From the NCBI GenBank assembly GCA_030603505.1, contig JAUVXQ010000026.1, positions 1 to 13,423 of the forward strand: 13,423 bases of DNA. The letters run 5' to 3'. A program made the position numbers and the translations under genes. Positions 7,481 to 13,423 of this stretch are shown here, piece after piece. This stretch comes from Candidatus Heimdallarchaeota archaeon. GTDB taxonomy: Archaea; Asgardarchaeota; Heimdallarchaeia; Heimdallarchaeales; Heimdallarchaeaceae. The notes under the pieces were generated by a model. It saw nothing but the letters and a program-made list of their open reading frames with translations, was not told the origin of the DNA and did not search any database. Every line of letters begins with the position of its first letter. Positions within the stretch are counted from its first letter, which is position 1.

Positions 7481-9179
7481 AAAATGGGTAATAACAGCTG
7501 CATGGCCATATGTAAACACAGTACCACATCTAGGTACTATGTTACAATTGTTGAGCGGAGATGTTATTACTAGATACCACAAATTAAGAAAACATGAAGT
7601 ATTATATGTGAGTGGTAGTGATATACACGGTACTCCTATTGTAGTGGCAGCTGAAGCTGAAGGAATAACCCCAAAGGAACTTGCATTAAAATACCATAAG
7701 ATAATTTTACAATTATTAAAAGACTGGAATATCGAGTTTGACAGATATACAACTACTGGTAATGAAACACACATTACTTTTGTACAAGAATTTCATAAAA
7801 AAATACATGAAAACGAGTATTTTAATCTAAGAGAAACTGAGCAATATTTTTGTGAATACTGCAAAAAATTCCTTCCAGATCGTTTTGTAGAAGGCACTTG
7901 CCCAACATGTGGTGAAGAAGGGGCAAGAGGAGATCAATGCACCAATCATGAATGTGGAGTAATACTTAAACCAGTTGACTTGATTAATCCATACTGCTCA
8001 ACATGTACCAATACTCCCATCCTAAGAAAAACAGAACATTGGTATTTTGACTTACCCGCATTTTCAGAAGAACTCAGAAGATTTATTGAGGAGAATCCTC
8101 ATATCCCCTCTTTTGCAAAAAAGAAAGTTTTGAGCATGATTGATAAAGGGTTAAAAGAACGACCTATTTCAAGAGATATGCAGTGGGGGATACCAATTAC
8201 TCCTATCTTTGGCGGGGAATTCAAGAAAAAAGTCATGTATGTTTGGTTTGAAAATGTTTTAGGATATATTAGCACAGTCAAGTTAATAGCCAAAGAACAA
8301 GGAAAAACCGATTTGTTTGAAAATTTCTGGTTAAATAAGAATACCAAAACCGTTTTCTGTATTGGAAAAGATAATATTATTTTTCATGCTTTATTATTCC
8401 CTGCAATGTTAATGGCGACAAAAGATTCATATCCGCTGCCACATGCAGTAGCAACAACAAATTTCCTAATGTTTAAAGAAGGCCCATTTTCGAAGTCAAA
8501 AGGAATCGGAATATGGGGAGATGAAGCCATTGAAATTGAAAAAGCTGATTATTGGCGTTATTATCTTATTTCAACTAGGCCAGAGATGAAAGATACATAT
8601 TTTGATTGGAGAGAGTTTGGTAATGCTATTAATGTTGATTTGAATGATGTTATCGGTAATTTCATTCATCGAACAGTTACATTCATCTCTCAACACTTTG
8701 GTGGAAAGATTCCTGAAAGAGGAAAGCTAGGAGATGAAGAAGAAAAATTACTTTCAGAAATTGAGAAAAGTGTTCAAGATTATAAGAATGCAATGGATTC
8801 TTTCAAACTAAAGGAGGCAGCTAACGCAACCTTAGTTTTAGCAAGAAAAGGAAATTTGTATCTCTCAACTACACAACCCTGGCATTTAATAAAAAAAGAT
8901 AAAGCGAAAGCTGGACAAGTATTGAATATATCTGCAAAAATTGCTGAGACCGTTTCATTGCTTTTGTGGCCTATTGTTCCTAGTGCAAGTGAAAAATTGT
9001 GGGATGTTATTGGATTTAAGGGCATTCCACCTGATACAGGGATTGATTATCTAGATGTAAATTTAACTAATGAAGGTCAAGAAGTAAAAAAAAGCCAACC
9101 TATATTCCGAAAAGTGAAAGTAAAAGAAGTGGTAGAAAAATTGGCAGAACTAAGAGGAAGAAGCAAAAGGAGAAAATAA
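7473..9179 (+). CDS. metG: Methionyl-tRNA synthetase, catalytic subunit
   Basis: The 568-aa class I synthetase charges tRNA-Met, including initiator tRNA, with methionine in the cytosol. The HIGH-type motif is PHLGT (18-22) in WPYVNTVPHLGT. The connective peptide has four cysteine pairs (C127/C130, C143/C146, C156/C161, C175/C178), consistent with the two-zinc-knuckle form seen in archaeal and eukaryotic enzymes. WYFDLPAF (190-197) and QWGIPIP-like QWGIPIT (237-243) are family blocks, and the KMSKS loop appears as FSKSKG (339-344). An alpha-helical anticodon-binding domain follows from about residue 385 and ends in a basic tail. The C-terminal tRNA-binding OB domain is absent here and is encoded by the next gene, 2 nt downstream. 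The GTG start is backed by a GAGGT element. Confidence 0.97.
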   Translation: MSEKWVITAAWPYVNTVPHLGTMLQLLSGDVITRYHKLRKHEVLYVSGSDIHGTPIVVAAEAEGITPKELALKYHKIILQLLKDWNIEFDRYTTTGNETHITFVQEFHKKIHENEYFNLRETEQYFCEYCKKFLPDRFVEGTCPTCGEEGARGDQCTNHECGVILKPVDLINPYCSTCTNTPILRKTEHWYFDLPAFSEELRRFIEENPHIPSFAKKKVLSMIDKGLKERPISRDMQWGIPITPIFGGEFKKKVMYVWFENVLGYISTVKLIAKEQGKTDLFENFWLNKNTKTVFCIGKDNIIFHALLFPAMLMATKDSYPLPHAVATTNFLMFKEGPFSKSKGIGIWGDEAIEIEKADYWRYYLISTRPEMKDTYFDWREFGNAINVDLNDVIGNFIHRTVTFISQHFGGKIPERGKLGDEEEKLLSEIEKSVQDYKNAMDSFKLKEAANATLVLARKGNLYLSTTQPWHLIKKDKAKAGQVLNISAKIAETVSLLLWPIVPSASEKLWDVIGFKGIPPDTGIDYLDVNLTNEGQEVKKSQPIFRKVKVKEVVEKLAELRGRSKRRK

Positions 9180-9181
9180 AA

Positions 9182-9532
9182 ATGGAAGATAAAAGAAAGG
9201 TAAAACAAGAAAGAATAAGCTTCAATGAATTTCAAAAGATGAAATTAAAAGTCGCCACAATTAAACATGCTGAAGAAATAGAAAAAAGCAAGAATTTGAT
9301 TAAATTAATAGTAGATCTTGGAACAGAAGAAAGACAAATACTAGCTGGAATCAAACAATATTACAAAGCTGAAGATCTAATAGGAAGACAGATTGTTGTT
9401 ATTGTAAACCTAGAACCTGCGACATTAATGGGAGAAAAATCTGATGGTATGTTAATGGCTGCGGATATTGATGGAGAGCCCATACTACTTCAAGCAGAAA
9501 GAGAAGTACCGCCTGGTACACCAATTAAGTAG
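9182..9532 (+). CDS. Methionyl-tRNA synthetase beta subunit (EMAP-II/Trbp111-like tRNA-binding OB-fold)
   Basis: The 116-aa protein is the free-standing tRNA-binding domain (EMAP-II, Trbp111, Arc1p C-terminus family). It covers the usual OB-fold: FNEFQKMKLKVATI (14-27), RQILAGIKQYY (51-61), and the signature VNLEPATLMGEKSDGM at 75-90, where the SxGM segment is most conserved. It usually dimerises and improves tRNA binding by MetRS. In several archaea it is a separate gene; here it directly follows metG with 2 nt between stop and ATG, so the products are expected to be co-translated and to interact. The basic N-terminal ten residues precede the fold and may contact tRNA. It is the last gene before a hairpin-plus-T-tract terminator. 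Confidence 0.95.
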   Translation: MEDKRKVKQERISFNEFQKMKLKVATIKHAEEIEKSKNLIKLIVDLGTEERQILAGIKQYYKAEDLIGRQIVVIVNLEPATLMGEKSDGMLMAADIDGEPILLQAEREVPPGTPIK

Positions 9533-9543
9533 ATTCAATAATT

Positions 9544-9596
9544 AGGTGTATTATACCTTAACATTTTTTCTCTTTCCTTCCTTTCTTATTTTTCTG
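9544..9596 (+). terminator. Hairpin plus T-rich terminator after the MetRS beta gene
   Basis: A small hairpin, AGGTGTATTATACCT (9544-9558; six pairs including one G-T), starts 11 nt after the stop codon. It is followed by six T residues (9564-9569) and a pyrimidine tract to about 9595. T-rich tracts terminate archaeal RNA polymerase, with or without a hairpin. The remaining intergenic DNA to 9763 contains no gene I can support. Confidence 0.6.
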
Positions 9597-9775
9597 AAAA
9601 TGTATTCCTTTGTTTATCGCTACTTTTTCTACTTAAAACAAGTAAAATCGTATTTTCGTAGGTTTCAAAAGCCCAAAGACTACACCTAGATGATAGCTAA
9701 AGTAAGTTTGATATGTTCGCAGAGTATTACATTAGCTCATAATTAGAAACACAGAAAATAATTAGGTGATAAATG

Positions 9776-9931
9776 ATGAAACTAGTAACAGTTCATCTTC
9801 CAAGTGAATTCCTCCATGATCTTGATGAATTAGTAAGACAAAAAAGATATCCCAATAGAAGCGAATGTATTCGTGTAGCGATTAGAGACTTGCTTAAAGA
9901 AGAAGCATGGACAAAAAGGGCCGCGATCTAA
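9776..9931 (+). CDS. Small ribbon-helix-helix (CopG/Arc-like) DNA-binding protein
   Basis: This 51-residue protein has the full ribbon-helix-helix pattern. A beta strand (KLVTVHLP) is followed by helix A (EFLHDLDELVRQKR), the turn YPNRSECIR and helix B (VAIRDLLKEE). SECIRVAIRDLL matches the usual S-E-x-I-R-x-A-I/V-R-x-x-L block. Such proteins bind DNA as dimers through the strand and repress transcription, often of their own gene or of an antitoxin operon. AGGTGAT at 9764-9770 fits ATG 9776 better (5-nt spacing) than ATG 9773 (2 nt), which would add one Met. No toxin gene adjoins it: the next gene is convergent, 35 nt away. The nickel-binding domain of NikR is absent, so no ligand is indicated. 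Target unknown. Confidence 0.85.
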   Translation: MKLVTVHLPSEFLHDLDELVRQKRYPNRSECIRVAIRDLLKEEAWTKRAAI

Positions 9932-9966
9932 TCATAAATAAGGGCTAGTAATGCACGCAATTTCTA

Positions 9967-10623
9967 CTATAAATGAATTTGGAACGCTCTGATGAATTTT
10001 TCAGGTAGAGATAAGTGTGCTCCTTCCCCTTTTGTTTTTCTTTTCCTGATAGATTCTAGTAAGTCATCAATTGATTCAATTCCTTTAGGGCAAACTGTGT
10101 ATGCCATCCCTACATCTTGAATCCTATGAGAATCACTTCCACCTGTTTCTGGTAAATTTTTTCTTCTGGCGAAGTTTTTTGCTCTATTATTGAAACATTG
10201 AAGCCAACATGAACCATTTTGTATCTCTACAAAAATTTTTTCTAATTTAAAGATTCTTTTACCTATTCCCTTCCTAGTAATATCAAAAGGGTGCGGTACT
10301 ATCGCTTCTCCCCCAAATTCTTGTATGGTTTCAATTGTTTCTTCAATTGAGAGCCTTTTTGGAATGGTTTTTTTAATACCTAAACCAATAATGTGACCTT
10401 TATTAGTGGAAACCTCAATACCTGGTATTATTAGTAAATCGGTTTCTATTCTAACTTTATGATGAAAATCTGTAGTGTTGTGATCAGTTATAGCTAAACC
10501 TGATAAACCGCGTCTTTCAGCTTCCTTAATTATACTCTTTGGGTTACTTTTACAATCTCTGGAGTAGTGACTGTGAACGTGCAAATCAAAAAAATCTTTT
10601 TCTTCCTTTCTCCAGTTTTCCAT
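9967..10623 (-). CDS. PHP-domain phosphoesterase
   Basis: This protein of 218 aa carries the PHP metal-site motifs in order: DLHVHSHYS (13-21) with H15 and H17, ITDHN (45-49), GIEVS (68-72), VPHPFD (109-114), and GGSDSH (161-166). PHP proteins are multinuclear-metal phosphoesterases; stand-alone members include 3',5'-nucleoside bisphosphate phosphatases and the TrpH/YciV 5'-3' exoribonuclease RNase AM. Substrate here is not known. I use ATG 10623, with AGGGGAAG just upstream and 16 nt after the KH-gene stop. A longer frame from TTG 10677 would overlap that gene by 38 nt with a purely basic extension. It is probably last in the RIO1-KH-PHP unit, which hints at a role in RNA processing. Confidence 0.9.
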   Translation of the reverse strand: MENWRKEEKDFFDLHVHSHYSRDCKSNPKSIIKEAERRGLSGLAITDHNTTDFHHKVRIETDLLIIPGIEVSTNKGHIIGLGIKKTIPKRLSIEETIETIQEFGGEAIVPHPFDITRKGIGKRIFKLEKIFVEIQNGSCWLQCFNNRAKNFARRKNLPETGGSDSHRIQDVGMAYTVCPKGIESIDDLLESIRKRKTKGEGAHLSLPEKFIRAFQIHL

Positions 10624-10639
10624 TCTTCCCCTTCTCTCC

Positions 10640-11296
10640 CTATTCGCTACTCTTGTTTTCTTGTTTTTCTTGTTCAAATACTATTCTTTCCAACTCATTC
10701 AAATCTGAAATTGAAGCTAGATCTTCTTCACTGTCTGCTGAAATCCACATTTTTTGTTTATTCTCTTTCAATTCTCTCATTTTACGCTCTATGAAACCAT
10801 AAACTTTGGTGTGTTTTGAACCATTAATTAATTGAATTATTGCGTCTCTAACTATATGCATTTTTTGGAATTCCCCGATTATACTAATAGTATTCCCAAA
10901 AATTGATAAGAAAACACCTGTTGATTGTTCAATAGTATTTCTTGTTCGTCCTTTTTGTCCAATAACTCTAGATCTTACTTCTTGAAGGGCACTTGGTTTG
11001 GTACCTATTATATCTCTAATTTGGATTAATTCAAAACCGAAATCTGATCGCATTATCTTATAGACTTTATGCGGACTAAAGCCTCTTCCTATAGCTTTAA
11101 CCATATCTCTTGCTTTCCATAAAGCAATAGGATCATCAATTTCATCTTCCATTACGACTAGTACATTACCATTATCGCTGTTGACAATCAATTTGCATCC
11201 AGTTAGCTCTTCTAGACGTTTCTTTGTAGAACCCTTGGGTCCAATAAGGACAGCTACTCGTTCCATTGGTAGTCTAACTAGAAACTCACTGGTCAT
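10640..11296 (-). CDS. Two-KH-domain RNA-binding protein, archaeal Dim2/Pno1 homologue
   Basis: The 218-aa protein has two KH domains. The first (about 5-75) has the GxxG loop as IGPKGSTKKRLEELTGCKL, G19-G22. The second (about 105-160) has VIGQKGRTRNTIEQSTGVFL, G113-G116. The linker AIGRGFSP (68-75) and the GSKHTKVYGFIERK block (159-172) are family hallmarks. Archaeal and eukaryotic Dim2/Pno1 binds the 3' end region of small-subunit rRNA during maturation; archaeal Dim2 also binds aIF2. The acidic Glu/Ser-rich tail (183-218) is likely disordered. The ATG comes 4 nt after the RIO1 stop, and the Shine-Dalgarno element GGTGAT includes that stop, so the two are translationally linked. Regulation probably follows the RIO1 promoter. 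Confidence 0.93.
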   Translation of the reverse strand: MTSEFLVRLPMERVAVLIGPKGSTKKRLEELTGCKLIVNSDNGNVLVVMEDEIDDPIALWKARDMVKAIGRGFSPHKVYKIMRSDFGFELIQIRDIIGTKPSALQEVRSRVIGQKGRTRNTIEQSTGVFLSIFGNTISIIGEFQKMHIVRDAIIQLINGSKHTKVYGFIERKMRELKENKQKMWISADSEEDLASISDLNELERIVFEQEKQENKSSE

Positions 11297-11300
11297 TATA

Positions 11301-12107
11301 TCACCGATCGATTTCGTATAATTCTAATTTGGGGTTAGGTTGGACTCCCGTTATTTGTTCAAAAAGGTCACTATTGTTAAGAGTTTTTACACCCAATGAT
11401 GAGAAGTATCTATTGATATTGCTAACATCACGATATAAGAAAACTGCTGCTTGAGGATGATCTAACAAAACGGCTTGAGATACGTCAATTATAATGGGTT
11501 TATTGTTGTAATATAAAATATTGTACTCACTTAAATCTGCATGTACCAATTTAGCCTTATTGTACATTAGCGATAGAATGTCCAAGATTTCTGAGTAAAC
11601 TTTTCCTGGTTTCTTTAAATTCACTTCACGTATGAGTGGGGCGGCATTCTGTTTTTCCCCTATAAAACTCATAATAAGAATATTTTTGTTAACAATTTCT
11701 GGTTTAGGAACAGGAATACCAGCATTTAACATTCTTTTTAGATTTTTATATTCCTTTTTTGCCCATGTGTATATGAAAGAATATGTGCCTTTTTTGTATT
11801 TTTTAAAACGAGGATCACCTTGAACATAAATCCAGTTTCTTTTAAATTCAGCAGTGGTTGTGCGGTAAATTTTAATCGCAAATTCTTCTTTTTTTGAGCC
11901 ATATGCGTGATAAACATTAGCTTCTTTGCCAGTAGAAATAACAAAACTGATATCCTTGAAAATTCCTTTATTCATTAGCTTTACCAATACCATACTTGTC
12001 TGAAAATCAAATACACTTTCAATGACTTTTAGAGCATTACTATCTTTCTCACGAATCCGCTCTTTGTCAATTTTTCTGTCAATTTTGTTAAGATCCTTAT
12101 ATGACAT
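11301..12107 (-). CDS. rio1: RIO1-family atypical serine/threonine kinase or ATPase
   Basis: The 268-aa protein shows the RIO kinase set: nucleotide loop STGKEANVY (58-66), ATP-binding lysine K79 in AIKIYR, catalytic loop HADLSEYNIL (189-198) with D191 and N196, and metal-loop D208 in IIDVSQAV. The RIO1-specific N-terminal helix region is present. RIO1 acts as an ATPase/kinase checkpoint in late small-subunit maturation, releasing assembly factors from pre-30S/40S particles. The start at 12107 is fixed by an in-frame stop three codons upstream; AGGAGG lies about 12 nt before it. The downstream neighbour encodes Dim2/Pno1, a factor working at the same step. The gene is 233 nt from aIF1A and may have its own promoter. 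Confidence 0.95.
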   Translation of the reverse strand: MSYKDLNKIDRKIDKERIREKDSNALKVIESVFDFQTSMVLVKLMNKGIFKDISFVISTGKEANVYHAYGSKKEEFAIKIYRTTTAEFKRNWIYVQGDPRFKKYKKGTYSFIYTWAKKEYKNLKRMLNAGIPVPKPEIVNKNILIMSFIGEKQNAAPLIREVNLKKPGKVYSEILDILSLMYNKAKLVHADLSEYNILYYNNKPIIIDVSQAVLLDHPQAAVFLYRDVSNINRYFSSLGVKTLNNSDLFEQITGVQPNPKLELYEIDR

Positions 12108-12340
12108 TGGTGTCTAGGGTCCTCCTTTTTCAATTATTGGTTTATTAGGCTATAGACTACTATTAGGAGAGTAGGAAGTACAACTTTGCTATGCCTTTTC
12201 TAATATTTCGTGCTGTTTATAATAAAACTATTGCTTTGGCTGAAAATAAAGAAATATTAAATAGAGATCATAATTGTTTCCATCTATTAAGAAATTTTGT
12301 GAAAAATTATTGTCATGCTTGGTAAAAAGGATGTTTGAAG
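12108..12340. other. Intergenic stretch between aIF1A and rio1
   Basis: T-runs on the minus strand at 12323-12327 and 12302-12306 could end the aIF1A transcript. A TATA-like TTATAAAC (minus strand, 12222-12215) could start a rio1 transcript with a leader of about 80 nt. On the plus strand a 44-codon ORF (12191-12325) is open, without a properly spaced Shine-Dalgarno element. No RNA gene is evident. Confidence 0.3.
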
Positions 12341-12727
12341 TTAGGAAACAAAATCACCTGGGACATATTTATTAGCAACTAACCACTGTACTTGGTTTTT
12401 ACGGAAACGATGAACTAGCTCTCCTTTTTCATCAGGTTTCATCCCATATAGCGGCATGATTATAACTAAATCCCCAATACGACACCACATACGTTTTCTA
12501 TACTTTCCTGGAATGCGAATTTGACGCGTAAATCCATCTATACATTTAACAAGTAATATACTAGCACCAAGAATTTGTAATACAATACCGAAAACTTCTC
12601 CTTCCCCTGGCAGCTGAGCTCTTATAGCATCTGAATCTTGAGTTACCCAGTCTGAACTAGCTTTTCTATATCCCCTGCTTTTCGAAGGTTTTTTTCCTTT
12701 CTTACCTTTCTTCCCTTTTTTACTCAC
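12341..12727 (-). CDS. eif1a: Translation initiation factor aIF1A
   Basis: This 128-aa protein is the archaeal homologue of eIF1A and bacterial IF1. It binds the small-subunit A site and assists start-codon scanning and initiator tRNA placement. Residues 42-112 form the S1-like OB-fold: GEVFGIVLQILGASILLVKC, GFTRQIRIPGKYRKRMWCRIGD and LVIIMPLYG. A basic N-terminal tail of Lys/Gly repeats (GKKGKKGKK) precedes it, reminiscent of the eukaryotic tail. The start is GTG at 12727, not the overlapping ATG at 12729, which is followed at once by a stop; GAGG sits 7 nt upstream. The gene is divergent from aIF2-beta and upstream of rio1 on the same strand. Length is slightly above the usual roughly 110 aa because of the tail. 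Confidence 0.97.
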   Translation of the reverse strand: MSKKGKKGKKGKKPSKSRGYRKASSDWVTQDSDAIRAQLPGEGEVFGIVLQILGASILLVKCIDGFTRQIRIPGKYRKRMWCRIGDLVIIMPLYGMKPDEKGELVHRFRKNQVQWLVANKYVPGDFVS

Positions 12728-12754
12728 ATGAAATCCTCATTTACTATTCTACTT

Positions 12755-12783
12755 GATATTTTAAGAACTCGTCCTTAAAATAC
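12755..12783. promoter_or_regulatory. Mirrored divergent TATA boxes between aIF1A and aIF2-beta genes
   Basis: TATTTTAAG (12757-12765) and CTTAAAATA (12774-12782) are a perfect 9-bp inverted repeat with an 8-bp spacer. Each arm reads as CTTAAAATA outward, a plausible BRE/TATA element. The left arm would start transcription near 12735, leaving about 8 nt before aIF1A; the right arm near 12804, about 43 nt before aIF2-beta. The same symmetry could also be a regulator site or a hairpin. Confidence 0.5.
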
Positions 12784-12846
12784 TTTTGTTCTATTAGGCG
12801 GAAATAATGAGTAAATAAAAACTATCTCATATGAGGAAAAACTTTA

Positions 12847-13284
12847 ATGTTTAAACGATTAAACACAACTGCCATGGAATACAAAGATTTGCTTGCAAGA
12901 GCAAGGAAACAACTGCCTGAAAAGGTGTTTGAAAAATTCAGATTCGAGATTCCAAATGTTCAATCCGTAATCGAAGGAAACAAAACATTCGTTGTTAATC
13001 TCAGAGACATTCTAGAGATCATCAATAGAGATGAAAATCACTTCCTTAAATTTCTAGCGGGAGAACTAGCTACATCAGTAACAGTAGAAGGTCATAGAGC
13101 TGTTTTTGCAGGAAAACACGCTAAAGTTACTTTACAAACATTACTTGAGCGTTATACAAAAGAATTTGTTATCTGTAATGAATGCACAAAGCCAGATACA
13201 GTTCTTGAGTCACGTGATAGAATATTATGGAAAGTATGTCACGCTTGTGGCGCACAATCCGCAGTAAAACCCTTAAGAAAGTAA
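12847..13284 (+). CDS. eif2b: Translation initiation factor aIF2, beta subunit
   Basis: This 145-aa protein is the beta subunit of the heterotrimeric aIF2 that carries initiator Met-tRNA to the small subunit. An N-terminal helix with the YKDLLARARKQLPE segment (12-25) binds the gamma subunit. The central alpha-beta domain includes NFL-like NHFLKFLAGELATSV (64-78). The C-terminal zinc ribbon uses C110/C113 in VICNEC and C131/C134 in VCHAC. Length matches the usual archaeal 135-145 aa. TGAGG (12832-12836) precedes the ATG by 10 nt. The DUF424 gene follows 28 nt downstream, an arrangement I recall from other archaea. It faces away from aIF1A, so two initiation factors share one control region. 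Confidence 0.97.
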   Translation: MFKRLNTTAMEYKDLLARARKQLPEKVFEKFRFEIPNVQSVIEGNKTFVVNLRDILEIINRDENHFLKFLAGELATSVTVEGHRAVFAGKHAKVTLQTLLERYTKEFVICNECTKPDTVLESRDRILWKVCHACGAQSAVKPLRK

Positions 13285-13312
13285 TATAAAATCCCTTCAA
13301 GGTGTTATAATA

Positions 13313-13423
13313 ATGACTTCATTCTTTATGAAAGTACTTAATCAACGTACAGAGCGCTTGATTACAGCATGTGATGAAGAAATAATGAATGTACCCTTGA
13401 TGTCTCATGATGTTAAAATTTGT
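13313..13423 (+). CDS. DUF424 family protein, N-terminal part (cut by window edge)
   Basis: Only 37 codons are present, open to the window edge. FFMKVLNQRTERLITACDEE followed by IMNVPL resembles the start of the small archaeal DUF424 proteins, whose N-terminus has the pattern KV-x-x-VAVCDEELLG. They are about 100 aa long and of unknown function, and often follow the aIF2-beta gene. GGTG at 13301-13304 lies 8 nt before the ATG, and the gap from the aIF2-beta stop is 28 nt, so one transcript is likely. The family call rests on a short segment plus context. Confidence 0.7.
   Translation, partial: MTSFFMKVLNQRTERLITACDEEIMNVPLMSHDVKIC

Noticed and set aside
10624..10677. N-terminal extension of the PHP protein from TTG 10677
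   Set aside because: It overlaps the KH gene end, uses a rare start, and codes only Lys/Arg/Asn-rich residues; ATG 10623 has a Shine-Dalgarno element and a clean 16-nt gap.
12670..12727. Short repeat array encoding GKK units at the start of the aIF1A gene
   Set aside because: It is a simple low-complexity basic tail as seen in eIF1A-like proteins, not a mobile or regulatory repeat.
1..13423. CRISPR arrays, insertion sequences, integrase or attachment sites
   Set aside because: No regularly spaced repeats, no transposase or integrase motifs and no terminal inverted repeats were seen on either strand.

Overview
The window is AT-rich archaeal chromosome. It encodes an archaeal-type translation initiation set (aIF1A, aIF2-beta, the start of a DUF424 gene), the ribosome-biogenesis proteins RIO1 kinase and a Dim2/Pno1-like two-KH protein, and an archaeal-style methionyl-tRNA synthetase whose tRNA-binding domain is a separate gene. 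Promoters look archaeal (TTTAAATA-type TATA boxes) and many starts have GGTG/GAGG Shine-Dalgarno elements. The lineage cannot be fixed from this sequence alone. An AT-rich archaeon with a Lys/Gly-rich eIF1A-like tail could be Asgard-related, but that is only a guess.

Left part (1-2277, minus strand): a probable operon of a fold-type III PLP decarboxylase, a cysteine-cluster (YkgJ/UPF0153) protein and a family 2 glycosyltransferase cut by the window edge. It shares a 177-bp divergent promoter region with the rightward run at 2455-7122. That run encodes a branched-chain polyamine synthase (BpsA), a metallo-beta-lactamase-fold hydrolase, a multi-pass membrane protein resembling GT-C glycosyltransferases, and a GT4 glycosyltransferase, with gaps of 26, 4 and 6 nt. 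Polyamine chemistry and surface glycan assembly therefore lie side by side.

Middle (7123-9931, plus strand): a poorly understood 350-bp stretch with a TATA box and a tentative small ORF leads into metG and the MetRS beta (EMAP-II-like) gene, followed by a hairpin plus T-rich terminator. A 51-aa ribbon-helix-helix regulator follows, convergent with the next block.

Right part (12727 down to 9967, minus strand): aIF1A, then after a 233-bp gap RIO1, the KH protein and a PHP-domain phosphoesterase. This looks like a small-subunit biogenesis and initiation block. aIF1A diverges from aIF2-beta/DUF424 (plus strand) across a short region with an almost symmetric pair of outward-facing TATA boxes.

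The most interesting leads are the BpsA/decarboxylase pairing, the PHP phosphoesterase next to 16S-maturation factors, the mirrored aIF1A/aIF2-beta promoter, the unexplained DNA upstream of metG, and stop codons buried inside the Shine-Dalgarno element of the next gene.
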